Source: CAYGDP01 sp964348665 (GTDB taxonomy: Bacteria > Verrucomicrobiota > Verrucomicrobiia > Palsa-1439 > CAYGDP01). Taken from it: a DNA stretch of 48,764 bases. Under the pieces are notes generated by a model. The model saw nothing but the letters and a program-made list of their open reading frames with translations, was not told where the DNA came from and did no database searches. The stretch spans positions 1-48,764 of the forward strand of contig CAYGDP010000026.1 in assembly GCA_964348665.1 (NCBI GenBank), in the 5' to 3' direction. Shown in pieces: positions 1-8,903 of this stretch (position 1 is its first letter; the number at the start of each line of letters is the position of its first letter). A program made the position numbers and the translations under genes.

Positions 1-922
1 GAGGAGGAGGAGTCGGCTGCGCTGGCGGGGTGGCGGCAGGCGGTTTTTGTCCGGTGGTGGCGGGGGAAGTGGCGGACGAACCGCCGCCAATTTTTTTGAT
101 GCCCGGTTTTTTCTGTCCTTCTGCTGCCTTGGCGGCCGCGGCCGCGAGTTGCGCCTGCTGGTATGTCACCAGAGGATCCGGCGCACGCTGATAGGCTTCT
201 GCGGCAGCGCGATATTGACGCTCGGACTCGGCAGCGCTGGTTTCCAGGCGTTTGATTTCGTTATCGTACTTGCGCAATTCATTTTCCCGCTGGGCAGGCT
301 GAAGAACGCTTGAGTTTTTCTCGAACTGTTCTTTCTTCAGTTTGAGATTGGCCAGGGCAGCGGCGTCATTTTGATACTGTTTCAATTTCCGCTGTCCATC
401 GGCCCAAAGTTGTTGCTTCATCACAAACGGCTGGGCTTGTTGCTGGGTCAACCAGAGTGTCATTGTCTTTTTCGCATCGCCCGGACTTGGCACGCCAACC
501 TTCACCATCCCGCTGGCGACTTGTTTCTTCTCTGCCTCCCACTGTTCCATCAGCAGGCGCGCGTCCAACGCGTAAATGGAGCCAGGGTGGTCAGTGAGAA
601 ACCTCTGGAAAACCGTCAGCACTTGGTCGTACTGCGCCAACTGATAACTGGTGGCAGGATTGAGCTGGTATTTCTTGAGCGCCTCGAAGGCAAGCTCATC
701 CGGCGCGGCACGCTTGACGCGCAAGACATCCGTTTTTTTGATGGTCGTGCTGGTCAGCGACTTTCCGTCTTTTGCTGGCACTTCCAAAGTGATCAGCATA
801 TCGGTCTCGGATAGGATTCGTCCCTGCCTCTTGGTGCCGTCCTGCAGATAGACGGTGTCGGCAATCGTTAAACCCGCCAGTAGCACGCTGGCAATCATCC
901 CCAATCCAATTGTCATCCTCAT
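1..922 (-). CDS. Secreted or periplasmic helical protein of unknown function, C-terminus off the window
   Basis: The reading frame is open to the left edge, giving about 307 visible residues. It starts at the ATG at 922-920; a second ATG lies two codons on. The N-terminus MRMTIGLGMIASVLLAGLTI is a clear signal peptide or membrane anchor. A short region of probable beta strands follows (YLQDGTKRQGRILSETDMLI), then TPR-like helices (residues about 80-140, e.g. YDQVLTVFQRFLTDHPGS), a charged coiled coil (about 165-245), an Ala-rich helix and a Pro/Ala/Gly-rich tail that runs off the edge. No catalytic motif is visible. It is transcribed away from the Gfo/Idh/MocA gene. I do not recognise the family; the TPR-like helices and coiled coil suggest an envelope scaffold, which is inference. 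The codon pattern and signal peptide make the gene real despite the missing end. Confidence 0.75.
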   Translation of the reverse strand, partial: MRMTIGLGMIASVLLAGLTIADTVYLQDGTKRQGRILSETDMLITLEVPAKDGKSLTSTTIKKTDVLRVKRAAPDELAFEALKKYQLNPATSYQLAQYDQVLTVFQRFLTDHPGSIYALDARLLMEQWEAEKKQVASGMVKVGVPSPGDAKKTMTLWLTQQQAQPFVMKQQLWADGQRKLKQYQNDAAALANLKLKKEQFEKNSSVLQPAQRENELRKYDNEIKRLETSAAESERQYRAAAEAYQRAPDPLVTYQQAQLAAAAAKAAEGQKKPGIKKIGGGSSATSPATTGQKPPAATPPAQPTPPP

Positions 923-1040
923 CGCAGCCGCGAACCATACCCCACCCAGGCGCCCGCCGCAATATTTTTTTCTCTTTTCAATCCAGTCGTGAAAGTTTCG
1001 CGTTGATTTGCATCCACACGCGGTTAAAACTCCTCTGCAC

Positions 1041-2099
1041 ATGAAAAAACTCCAAATCGGAATCATCGGCGCCGGCGGCATCGTGGCAAAACTTCACCTG
1101 CCCGACCTGGCAAAAAGCAAGGAGTTCGACATCGCGGTTTTGAGCGGACGCAAAGAGTCGCGGCTTAAATTGCTATGCAACCAATTCCGAGTGCCGCGAT
1201 GGACACAGCGTTACGAGGACGTGATCGCTGACCCCAACCTCGATGCCGTCATCATTGCCACGCCGCACCCGCAACATGTCAGCTGGGGGATCGCGGCGTT
1301 GAAATCCCGTAAGCATCTGATCATGCAAAAACCGCTCTGTGGCGAGATGAAAGAGGCTCATGCGTTCGCGCGCGGCGTCGAGCAATCCGATCGCACCGTG
1401 CTTTGCTTGCCCCATTTTCCAAGTTCCATTTACACGATGCGAAAACTCATCGCCGACGGTGTCATCGGCAAAATCTCCGGCGCTCGCGCCCGTACCAGCC
1501 ACGGCGGACCGGAGGTGTACTACCGCGAGGTCAGCCAGATTTTCGGCGAGAAAGAAACGGACGACCTTTGGTTTTTCGATTCCAAACGCGCCAGCGTCGG
1601 CGCGCTCTTCGACATGGGCGTCTACGCCGTTAGCCAACTCGTTGCGCTGCTCGGCACAGTCCGATGCGTGTCGGGCGTGATCAGCACCTTCGACAAACCC
1701 ACCAAACTGGAAGATCAAGCCACGCTCATCTTGCAATTCCAAAACGGTGCGGTCGCTACCGCCGAGACGAGCTGGTGCGATCCCGCGCGAACGTGGGAGC
1801 TTTCCGTACACGGCACACGCGGCAAATTCACTTGCCCGGGACTCGGCGACGCGGAGGTTACACAATTCACCCCCCTCGCCTACGATAGCGACCACGCGCC
1901 GATCCGGTCGGACGCCGTTCCATGCAAAACGACCGTTGGCGGCTTGCACGATCATTTCGCGGACTGCATCCGGCGCGGCACCCAGCCGCCCGTTGAAAAC
2001 GTCTGGATGGCACGTCACGTGACAGAGGTGATGCTATCGGGATTGAAGGCAGGGAAAACCGGGAAAGTGATTGCGTTGAAAACCAATGCACACAAATGA
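1041..2099 (+). CDS. Gfo/Idh/MocA family NAD(P)-dependent oxidoreductase
   Basis: This is a 352-residue protein with the N-terminal Rossmann motif IGIIGAGGIVAKLHLPDL, which binds NAD(P), and a C-terminal alpha/beta substrate domain (from about residue 125). The family oxidises or reduces sugars, inositols and related polyols. The usual EKP signature before the catalytic Lys is here IMQKPLCGE, so the Glu is replaced by Gln while the Lys is kept. I chose ATG 1041 (MKKLQIGIIG) over the in-frame ATG at 1008, because the extra 11 residues do not belong to the fold. The next gene, a PhyH-like dioxygenase, follows after 42 bp on the same strand; this pairing fits small-molecule or sugar catabolism. 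The substrate cannot be told from sequence. Family call is firm, function is not. Confidence 0.9.
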   Translation: MKKLQIGIIGAGGIVAKLHLPDLAKSKEFDIAVLSGRKESRLKLLCNQFRVPRWTQRYEDVIADPNLDAVIIATPHPQHVSWGIAALKSRKHLIMQKPLCGEMKEAHAFARGVEQSDRTVLCLPHFPSSIYTMRKLIADGVIGKISGARARTSHGGPEVYYREVSQIFGEKETDDLWFFDSKRASVGALFDMGVYAVSQLVALLGTVRCVSGVISTFDKPTKLEDQATLILQFQNGAVATAETSWCDPARTWELSVHGTRGKFTCPGLGDAEVTQFTPLAYDSDHAPIRSDAVPCKTTVGGLHDHFADCIRRGTQPPVENVWMARHVTEVMLSGLKAGKTGKVIALKTNAHK

Positions 2100-2141
2100 A
2101 TATCGATTCGTGCGTAGCCGTGTCCGCCCGTGGAATCAATC

Positions 2142-2909
2142 ATGAAGCTTTCAACTAAAGATCTCCAAACCGCAGTCCATCAGATCAACACACACGGCTT
2201 TGTCATTTTTCCCTCGGTGCTTTCCCGCAATTTCATCGCCAAGCTGCACGCTGCGTTCATGAAAAATTTTGCCGACTACATCGCGCGCACCGACCCGAAT
2301 CGCGGCGCGAACCGCTACCAAATGCATCTGCCTTTCATGCCGCCGTTTATCGACCCGCAAGTGATCGAAAACTCGCTGGTGCTCTCGATTGTGGATGCCC
2401 TGCTTGGCGACGATTGCGTCTGCCACTATTTCGCCTCCGACACGCCGTTGCCCGGCTCGGATTATCAGAAAGTCCATTCCGATATTCACGCCCTCTTTCC
2501 AGAGACGGGTATTGTGCCACCCGCCTACAGTCTTGTGCTCAATATCCCGCTCGTGGATTTTCGCGAAGACAACGGCCCATTGGAAATCTGGCCGAATACT
2601 CATACGCTCGGCGCGCATACCGATATTGAAAAACTCGCTGCCCAAAAACCTTCCGAGCGAGTCCGGATGCCCGCCGGTTCCCTGTTAATTCGCGATATGC
2701 GAATGTGGCATCGGGGAACCCCCAACGCCAGTGACAATCCCCGCCCCAACCTGGCTCTTATTTTTTCACGTCACTGGCTCAAAACACAATACCCGCCCAT
2801 CGCCATCCCTGCCGAAACGTACGCGAGGTTGAGCAAGCGCGCCAAAAAATTATTTCGACTCGAAAATATCGGCGGAGACTGCGCTCCAGCGGTGGCAGAC
2901 GCACATTGA
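2142..2909 (+). CDS. Phytanoyl-CoA dioxygenase (PhyH)-like Fe(II)/2-oxoglutarate oxygenase
   Basis: The protein has 255 residues from ATG 2142 (MKLSTKDLQTAV); an upstream in-frame ATG at 2130 would add four residues. The double-stranded beta-helix iron site is visible: the HxD pair in YQKVHSDIHALFPE and the distal His with the 2-oxoglutarate-binding Arg region in MRMWHRGTPNASDNPRPNLA. The PDNY-like stretch LVDFREDNGPLEIWPNTH is typical of bacterial PhyH-domain proteins. Such enzymes hydroxylate small organic molecules using oxygen and 2-oxoglutarate. It lies 42 bp behind the Gfo/Idh/MocA gene and is probably co-transcribed. Substrate unknown. Confidence 0.87.
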   Translation: MKLSTKDLQTAVHQINTHGFVIFPSVLSRNFIAKLHAAFMKNFADYIARTDPNRGANRYQMHLPFMPPFIDPQVIENSLVLSIVDALLGDDCVCHYFASDTPLPGSDYQKVHSDIHALFPETGIVPPAYSLVLNIPLVDFREDNGPLEIWPNTHTLGAHTDIEKLAAQKPSERVRMPAGSLLIRDMRMWHRGTPNASDNPRPNLALIFSRHWLKTQYPPIAIPAETYARLSKRAKKLFRLENIGGDCAPAVADAH

Positions 2910-2966
2910 CGGCTGCCCTCCTTTTTCGTTTTACGTTTCGCGGGTTACGCGTTAGGCTTCGACCTG

Positions 2967-4232
2967 ATGCGACGCTGCCTCTACTGCGAAGCGGAAATCT
3001 CCGATTCCGCGTTGAAATGCCAGCACTGTGGCGAATGGATCAAACCAAAGGAGACCGCCGCACCGACCGACGCCCCGCCGGTCGTTGCCCCACCCAAAAC
3101 AATTCAACCGCCTGTCGCCATTTCATCCGCGCCAAAAGTCTCGCGCCGCAACCTGCAACTCATCGCGGGCGGGGCGCTGATGGCGGTCCTGCTGATCACT
3201 TGGTCCTATCAAGTCACTCAATACCGCTCGCTTCTGGCGCAGGCCGATCAATCCATCGCTCAAGCCCGATCCGATTACACTTTGTTCAATCAATTGATTC
3301 GCAAAGATGGAAACATCACGCCCGATCTGTCTTTGGAAGTCGCTCGATCCGCTCTTCGGTCCGCTTCCCGCTCCCTGAATGCCTACAACGATGCCGCCAT
3401 CGCTTTGGAACAGGCGGAAAAGGTTTTTGCCATCTTCCGATTTGGCAAACCATCCACGAGCCGCGCGGATGTCTTGGCACTGCGCAACCAATTGCTTGGC
3501 GAAAAACGTCAAATCAGCCGCGCCATCGCCCGCCGATTGTTGCAAGAGACCCTGGACGAAGCCAAAGGATCAAAAACCGATTCGAATTTGAGACAACTTG
3601 CGCTGATCAGTTCGTTGTTGAAGCCAACGTTCGGGCTGGTGCGTACCGCACTCGGGCCGTTGCACGCAGCGATCATGGAACTGAAAGACTTCTCGGTCGC
3701 GGGTGTATCCGCATGGGACGCGCTGGAAAAAATATTCCCGCCCGCCACCGAAGTTGGGTCCTGGGTCGAGAAACTGTACGGCGCCGCCGACGACACCGCC
3801 GATAGCGCCAAGAAGATTCGGGACGGCCTCGACGCCGTCGAAAAATCACGCAAGGAATTGCTCAAGAAACGCGACTGGACGTCGTTGATCGTCTACAACG
3901 CTGCCTGGCGACAGGCGAGCGCCGATTTTTCGGTCGTCAGCGAGCGATTGAAATCCGTAATCGAACCGCAGGAGAAACTACGGAAACACCTCAACGAATT
4001 TCGAGTGACACTTGAAAACATCGAGACCGACTGGCTGCGGCAAGCGGTGGAGAAAGTGTTTGTGCTGGCGTTGAAATCCTCCAGTGCCGCGCTCGGCGAA
4101 ATCATTGAAAAATTCCGTTCCTACCAAAACAGTCTCGACGCCATCGGGAAAACAACATCGAGCCTGCAACGTGACGAGTTGATCCAGCTCATCGCTGATG
4201 ATGCCAAAGATCTGATCCTACCGGAAAAATAG
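2967..4232 (+). CDS. Zinc-ribbon membrane protein with long helical periplasmic part
   Basis: The 421-residue protein starts with a four-Cys zinc ribbon (MRRCLYCEAEISDSALKCQHCGEW; Cys 4, 7, 18 and 21). A Pro/Ala-rich linker follows, then one membrane segment (about 62-80, LIAGGALMAVLLITW), then about 340 residues that are almost entirely alpha-helical and charged, with probable coiled coils (e.g. AADDTADSAKKIRDGLDAVEKSRKELLKK). This gives a cytoplasmic ribbon and a large extracytoplasmic helical domain. It is plus-strand, 57 bp after the dioxygenase, and precedes another membrane protein. I do not recognise a named family for the helical part. The gene is well supported by frame length and composition. 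Confidence 0.8.
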   Translation: MRRCLYCEAEISDSALKCQHCGEWIKPKETAAPTDAPPVVAPPKTIQPPVAISSAPKVSRRNLQLIAGGALMAVLLITWSYQVTQYRSLLAQADQSIAQARSDYTLFNQLIRKDGNITPDLSLEVARSALRSASRSLNAYNDAAIALEQAEKVFAIFRFGKPSTSRADVLALRNQLLGEKRQISRAIARRLLQETLDEAKGSKTDSNLRQLALISSLLKPTFGLVRTALGPLHAAIMELKDFSVAGVSAWDALEKIFPPATEVGSWVEKLYGAADDTADSAKKIRDGLDAVEKSRKELLKKRDWTSLIVYNAAWRQASADFSVVSERLKSVIEPQEKLRKHLNEFRVTLENIETDWLRQAVEKVFVLALKSSSAALGEIIEKFRSYQNSLDAIGKTTSSLQRDELIQLIADDAKDLILPEK

Positions 4233-4375
4233 CTCCCGCTGAAGTATGCCGAATTCGCCACGCGCGCGAGCTATGAGAAGCTTGATGATCAAAATTACTG
4301 ACTTCCCTCGCGACGCGTATCCACAATGGTTGACAGAGGGACGTTTGTGCGGCAAGTTGCGGCGTTCGCTGAGCT

Positions 4376-5884
4376 ATGAATGGCACTTCTTCTATTGCCA
4401 CGGATGCGACTCCTCCTTCCACGGGTATTCCTCGACCACACCGGTTTGCCTTGTTGACAATTTTTTCTCTGGCGTCCATTGCGATGGCGGATTTGTTTTT
4501 TTACGGTCATCCCTTTGGGTGGACGGTCGGAGCATACGGAATTGCGCTGGTCGCGGCGATTTGGTCGAGGGGAGGCAAGCATCTTCGGGCGCGCGAAGGA
4601 ATGGCGATTACAGTGGGAGTACTCGGCTTGGCATGGACGGCGGTGGAACAGCCGCGACCTCTCACGGTCGCACTCGGCATCGTCGGCATCGTTACACTGG
4701 CCATCGTAGCTCGCGAAGGCTGGGCGGTGAACGCAGTTACTTGGATGCAGCGTTGGGGAATGTTCTTGTTGATGGGATGGTGGCAATTCATTCACGACGT
4801 TGCCGCGCGATCGCGTTGGTTGCGCAACCACCCGCTTCCCGAAACGGGACAGTTTCACGTCTGGCGGCTGGTGCGTAACTGGTTTGTGCCGGTGTTGTTG
4901 AGTTGCGTGTTCATCATTTTATTCGCCGTGGCAAACCCCATCATATCGAACTGGCTCGAACACGCCGGCGAGTGGCTGCGCCGGATTTTCAGCGACCTAC
5001 CCGATTTTCCGCGGTTGCCTCGAATTTTCCTGTGGGGACTGGTGGGCATCTGGACATGGGCGTTGTTGCGGGTGCGGACACGAACCCGCGACGGAAAGGA
5101 CGTCGAGCAGCCGCCCCGATATGCAGAGGGGGAAACGTTTCCCAGCGCAGCAGCCATCGTGCGATGTTTGATTCTTTTCAACGCGATTTTCGCCGTGCAA
5201 TTGCTTCTGGATCTTCGATACTTGTGGGGCGGCGCGGCTTTGCCGGAAAACATGTCGCACTCCGAATACGCCCATCGTGGCGCTTATCCGCTCATTGCCA
5301 CGGCGTTGCTGGCAGCCGTGTTCGTGCTGATGACATTCCGCGAAGGTCCGTCCGCCACAACTATGCGCTGGGCGCGACGGTTGGTGTATTTGTGGATCGC
5401 GCAAAATGTGTTTCTGGTCGCGTCAGCCGCCTGGCGTTTGTGGTTGTATGTGGACGCGTTTTCGCTGACACGGTGGCGGTTAGCGGCGGCAATCTGGATG
5501 TCGCTGGTGGCGATGGGATTGATCTGGATAGGATGGCGAATCGTCGCGGGACGCAGCAATCGCTGGCTCGTGAACGTGAACGCGATGACAGCAACGATCC
5601 TGTTGTACCTATGCTGCTTTGCGGACTTCGATGGATTCATCGCAAACTACAATGTGCGCCATTGTCGGGAGGCAACGGGCGAAGGCGCTCCCATCGACCT
5701 GCGTTATCTGCGCGATCTCGGTCCCGAGGCATTACCCGCATTGAAGTGGCTCGCACCAAAGATCAAGTCGGAAGGCGATGTGTTGCGCGCGCAAACTGTC
5801 GTCAAAGAACTGTACGTAGAACTCAACACCTCACTCGCCGACTGGCGTGGCTGGACGCTCCAACGCGAACGGTTGGCAAAGTGA
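4376..5884 (+). CDS. DUF4173 (DUF4153-like) polytopic membrane protein
   Basis: This is a 502-residue integral membrane protein with about ten hydrophobic segments and a cytosolic or periplasmic tail. The segment from about residue 255, LDLRYLWGGAALPENMSHSE followed by YAHRGAYPLIATALLAA, matches the DUF4173 core as I know it: a conserved YLWGG...AxRGAYPL signature. The C-terminal 100 residues are soluble (NYNVRHCREATGEGAPIDLRYLR). The molecular function of DUF4173 is not established. The ATG at 4376 puts about 22 residues before the first membrane helix. The next gene begins 56 bp downstream. Confidence 0.85.
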   Translation: MNGTSSIATDATPPSTGIPRPHRFALLTIFSLASIAMADLFFYGHPFGWTVGAYGIALVAAIWSRGGKHLRAREGMAITVGVLGLAWTAVEQPRPLTVALGIVGIVTLAIVAREGWAVNAVTWMQRWGMFLLMGWWQFIHDVAARSRWLRNHPLPETGQFHVWRLVRNWFVPVLLSCVFIILFAVANPIISNWLEHAGEWLRRIFSDLPDFPRLPRIFLWGLVGIWTWALLRVRTRTRDGKDVEQPPRYAEGETFPSAAAIVRCLILFNAIFAVQLLLDLRYLWGGAALPENMSHSEYAHRGAYPLIATALLAAVFVLMTFREGPSATTMRWARRLVYLWIAQNVFLVASAAWRLWLYVDAFSLTRWRLAAAIWMSLVAMGLIWIGWRIVAGRSNRWLVNVNAMTATILLYLCCFADFDGFIANYNVRHCREATGEGAPIDLRYLRDLGPEALPALKWLAPKIKSEGDVLRAQTVVKELYVELNTSLADWRGWTLQRERLAK

Positions 5885-5940
5885 GAAGCCCTTTTGAGTT
5901 CATTTTGAAACCTGAATCGAATCACAGATATCTTAGTCTC

Positions 5941-7014
5941 GTGAAACGACTCTTGTCTATGGCAGCGGTAGCTGTTTCGGTTAGCATTTACGCCGACGAG
6001 ACGCGTCCCTTCCGGATGGGTTTCACACCGTTTCCGTATGACATGACGCTGGAGGCAATCACGGATGGGAAAAAGTTTTTCGCCGGGAACGCCGATATCA
6101 TGGCGCAACATATGGAAAGTATTCCCTGGACCGAGGCGCTCAACGGCAAACCGTTCTCGAAACATCTGACCGACGACTGGAACGGGCGACGGGATCGCAC
6201 GCCGAAGAATGCAAAGATTTACCTCGCGCTTTCGCCCGGACGCGGTGATTTGGCGAAGTATTGGGGTGAGAAAGAAGACCTGCCGTTGCCCAAGGAATTC
6301 AAGGGCAAACCATTCAACGATCCGCTGGTCAAACAGGCGTACCTGGCGTATTGCAAACGCGCGATTGCGGTTTGGAAACCCGATTTCATGTGCATCGGGA
6401 TCGAGGTGAACGAAATCTTCACCGGCTCGAAGAAAAACTGGGATGCCTACGCCGAACTGCACAAATATGTGTACGCCGAGCTGAAGAAGGAACATCCGAA
6501 GCTGCCAATCAGCGCGTCGTTCACACTCCATAATCTTCTGAATAAAGGCGAAAATAAACCGATGGTGGAGGCTTGTCGTCAAATCATGGATTCCTGCGAT
6601 TTTGTGGCGATCAGTTTCTACCCGTTTATCGCGGGACTCACCGGCCGCGAGGATTACGCGTTCGATTGGCTGGGGAAGAACTTTGACAATTACAAAAAGC
6701 CGTACGCCATTGTGGAGACCGGGGAAGCCGCCGAGACGCTCAAGCTGCCGCAGAGCGGTGTCACGATTTTCGGCACACCGGAAAAACAGCGCGCTTATTT
6801 TGAAAAACTCATGACACGAGCGACCGATAAGAAATACCTCTTTGTCATTGGCTTCCTCTACCGCGACTATGATGCGCTCTGGGAAAAGATCAAGGCAGGC
6901 GCGCCCGAACTTTTTCTGGCTTGGAAAGACTGTGGCTTGGTGGATGAAAAAGGTAAATCGCGGCCGGCGCATGATGTTTGGAGAAAACATTTTAGACTGC
7001 CCACCACCCCATAA
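5941..7014 (+). CDS. Secreted TIM-barrel glycoside-hydrolase-like protein (clan GH-A type)
   Basis: The protein has 357 residues. I start it at GTG 5941 (VKRLLSMAAVAVSVSIYADE), which gives a signal peptide cut near YA-DE; ATG 5959 is the alternative. The frame is open much further upstream, but that part is a shadow of the DUF4173 gene. The fold looks like a (beta/alpha)8 barrel: FMCIGIEVNEIF carries the Asn-Glu pair expected of a strand-4 acid/base, and KPYAIVETGEAAE carries a Glu in the strand-7 nucleophile position. VAISFYPFI fits a strand-6 segment. It resembles galactanase/cellulase-like proteins (GH53 or GH5-like), but I cannot assign the family or substrate. It would act in the periplasm or outside the cell. 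Confidence 0.7.
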   Translation: MKRLLSMAAVAVSVSIYADETRPFRMGFTPFPYDMTLEAITDGKKFFAGNADIMAQHMESIPWTEALNGKPFSKHLTDDWNGRRDRTPKNAKIYLALSPGRGDLAKYWGEKEDLPLPKEFKGKPFNDPLVKQAYLAYCKRAIAVWKPDFMCIGIEVNEIFTGSKKNWDAYAELHKYVYAELKKEHPKLPISASFTLHNLLNKGENKPMVEACRQIMDSCDFVAISFYPFIAGLTGREDYAFDWLGKNFDNYKKPYAIVETGEAAETLKLPQSGVTIFGTPEKQRAYFEKLMTRATDKKYLFVIGFLYRDYDALWEKIKAGAPELFLAWKDCGLVDEKGKSRPAHDVWRKHFRLPTTP

Positions 7015-7056
7015 TAACCACTTGCCGCGAATAAAAATCGAGGCTACAATTGCACT

Positions 7057-8460
7057 GTGAATTGGGTGCGGATGAGCATATTGCTAGTTGCTCTGGGTAT
7101 TTATGCGGGTGGGGCGCGCGCTCAAAGCCGGTCCCATGAAATCAACGAGAATCCTTACGCCAAAACTCATTCTGTTCATTTTAAAATTGTCACCGAAATA
7201 TTTGGAGTCACGGGAGTCGATACGGATGAACCAGCATGGAAAATCAGAGAGGTGGAAATGGACCGGTTTGCTCATGAATATTGGCAATGGGGAGACATGG
7301 TTCGCTGGGAAGCAATTTCGGGCAGTGACAGGTACTTTCGTCATGCTGCGGAGACTCAAAAGGAGTACGCGAAACGGTGGCCGAACCAAGCCGCAAAATA
7401 CAAGGAGATGGCAGAATCGCGCACGGCGGTTTTCTGTTCCTACTTGAGCAGGGACGGAACCGTTTACGAAGATTGTTGCGGAAAGAGCCATTACCCGTTG
7501 GAGCTCGACGCCAATACTAACATCAAGCGTAACCCGCTGCGGTATGTAGAGTGGGTACAACAATCAGGGAAACAAACTGAAGCCGAGACAATTGCAAACC
7601 AACAATGTGAACGATGGGAAATAAATCGGGAAAAATTGGGGACAAAGGAAACAGTTTGGATCTCCAAAGAAAATGGCTTTCCTGTGAAATGGATGGCGCA
7701 AACTGATTATGTCTTTGATGGAGGTCACAAAGATAACCGAAAATTGGGCGAGGTAATTTATCGGCCGACGATCAAACGGTCGGTTGAAGTCACCACTTTC
7801 TATGAGGTTGAAATCAATCCTAAACCATCCGAAAATCTTTTCAAGCCAGCGCACATCACCATCGCTTACGGCAAAAAAGCATACCAAATGCCGCCCTACC
7901 AGGATGTTTCACCCAAACAATTATTTGCTGATCCGGTTGAGAATTTTGGAATTACGAACGGGTCGGGTTTGGGGATTCCCGCGCCTAAAATCCAACTCGC
8001 GCGATGGATTAAAAATCCCCCTTATCAACTCCAAATCGTTCCCGGCAAGACGATCAAAGTTCTGGTTTTGTGGGCTACCTATGAACCTTTTGTGGAGAAA
8101 GACATCAAGGCGCTCGATGACCTCCAGAAACAATTCAAAGGCGCGGGTGTGGTTTTCGTTGTCGTCAACAGTGAATCCATCGAACGTCAAAATCAGTACG
8201 GAAATACCGCAGTGGATTTCGTGCGAGGACTTGGGGACAAGATGAACGTCGGAGTCGCTACGGACGAATTATGTAAGACCTCACTCAATTTTGCCGTGCC
8301 GTACGGTGTCGTTCGGCTCCCGTATGCGTTTGTAATCGACCCGAATGAGACCGTTATTTGGCACGGGCATCCGCGTGTCGGGCTACGGCAAGCACTTGAA
8401 GCGGTGGCAGCGGGAACGTACGACTTGGAATCACTGAAAAAGATCCGACCGGCAAGGTAA
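7057..8460 (+). CDS. Secreted protein with LolA-like N-terminal part and cysteine-less thioredoxin fold
   Basis: The 467-residue frame starts at GTG 7057, with ATG 7072 as an alternative, and has a signal peptide cut near GGARA-QS. Residues about 25-270 look like an outer-membrane lipoprotein-sorting (LolA/DUF) type beta fold. Residues about 310-450 are a TlpA/redoxin-like thioredoxin fold: strand IKVLVLWATYEPFVEKDIKA, strand GVVFVVVNSES, cis-Pro region VRLPYAFVIDPNETVIWHG. At the place where TlpA proteins have WCGPC this one has YEPFV (residues 339-346), so both active-site Cys are gone. It cannot be a standard thiol oxidoreductase. Several other Cys occur in the N-terminal half, including a CC pair. 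It precedes the tmRNA gene by 58 bp. Confidence 0.78.
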   Translation: MNWVRMSILLVALGIYAGGARAQSRSHEINENPYAKTHSVHFKIVTEIFGVTGVDTDEPAWKIREVEMDRFAHEYWQWGDMVRWEAISGSDRYFRHAAETQKEYAKRWPNQAAKYKEMAESRTAVFCSYLSRDGTVYEDCCGKSHYPLELDANTNIKRNPLRYVEWVQQSGKQTEAETIANQQCERWEINREKLGTKETVWISKENGFPVKWMAQTDYVFDGGHKDNRKLGEVIYRPTIKRSVEVTTFYEVEINPKPSENLFKPAHITIAYGKKAYQMPPYQDVSPKQLFADPVENFGITNGSGLGIPAPKIQLARWIKNPPYQLQIVPGKTIKVLVLWATYEPFVEKDIKALDDLQKQFKGAGVVFVVVNSESIERQNQYGNTAVDFVRGLGDKMNVGVATDELCKTSLNFAVPYGVVRLPYAFVIDPNETVIWHGHPRVGLRQALEAVAAGTYDLESLKKIRPAR

Positions 8461-8469
8461 GACCAGGGC

Positions 8470-8499
8470 TTGCTTCTACCGCCAAAATGCGCTTATATT
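8470..8499 (+). promoter_or_regulatory. Candidate sigma-70 promoter of the tmRNA gene
   Basis: TTGCTT at 8470-8475 and TATATT at 8494-8499 are separated by 18 bp. They lie 20-50 bp before the mature tmRNA 5' end, which fits a short precursor trimmed by RNase P. Confidence 0.5.
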
Positions 8500-8518
8500 C
8501 CGGCGCTGACTTCTTGCT

Positions 8519-8866
8519 GGGGGCGTACAGGATTCGACTCGAGAGAGGAGCGGCGTGTTGCATGCGGAGGTTGTCGGGTGGCCTCCTAAAACACCTGACA
8601 AAAAACCAAGAGACAACGAAGAGTTGGCTCTCGCGGCTTAAGCCGCGACGGTTCGCCACTGACACCTGCTAAGTGGACGAACCGACGATTGCAGGATAGC
8701 GCCGAGGCGGAGTCGCCGCGCCGACGCGCGAAATAAATCCGTGGCGGCTGGCGTGATGGTTGACCTGCGGATTGGTTTGCCATCCCGCGAGATAAAAAAA
8801 TCCGACAAGCATGTAGAAGCCGTCGTGAATTTCTTGAGGACGCGGGTTCAATTCCCGCCGCCTCCA
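8519..8866 (+). ncRNA. ssrA: Transfer-messenger RNA (tmRNA), trans-translation
   Basis: Both ends match tmRNA. The 5' end GGGGGCG (8519-8525) pairs with CGCCTCC (8859-8865), with a G-U wobble at the third pair, the alanine identity mark. GATTCGAC follows at the 5' side, and the T arm GCGGGTTCAATTCCCGC is at the 3' side, preceded by AAGCATGTAG. Pseudoknot 1 is visible: GGAGG (8566-8570) with CCTCC (8582-8586), and GTCGGGTG (8573-8580) with CACCTGAC (8592-8599). The tag frame then ends in DNEELALAA with TAA at 8639-8641; the stop sits in the perfect palindrome CGCGGCTTAAGCCGCG (helix 5). The resume codon is uncertain, probably AGA 8609 or GAC 8612. CCA is not encoded (discriminator A 8866, then a T run). 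It rescues stalled ribosomes with SmpB. Confidence 0.95.
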
Positions 8867-8903
8867 TTTTTTAACAGTCAAGCGACCGACTGCGGACCCC
8901 TTG

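Noticed and set aside
2906..3805. Plus-strand 299-residue frame over the zinc-ribbon gene
   Set aside because: It is Arg/Pro/Ser-rich without domains, and the competing frame has a zinc ribbon and a membrane helix.
4903..5940. Long upstream extension of the TIM-barrel gene frame
   Set aside because: It overlaps the DUF4173 gene in another frame, and the signal peptide begins only at 5941.
5704..6990. Minus-strand 428-residue frame
   Set aside because: It is antisense to the signal-peptide-bearing TIM-barrel gene and shows no family motif.
8586..8867. Minus-strand open frame starting MEAAGIEPASS
   Set aside because: It lies wholly opposite the tmRNA 3' part; this start is the usual false translation of tRNA-like 3' ends.
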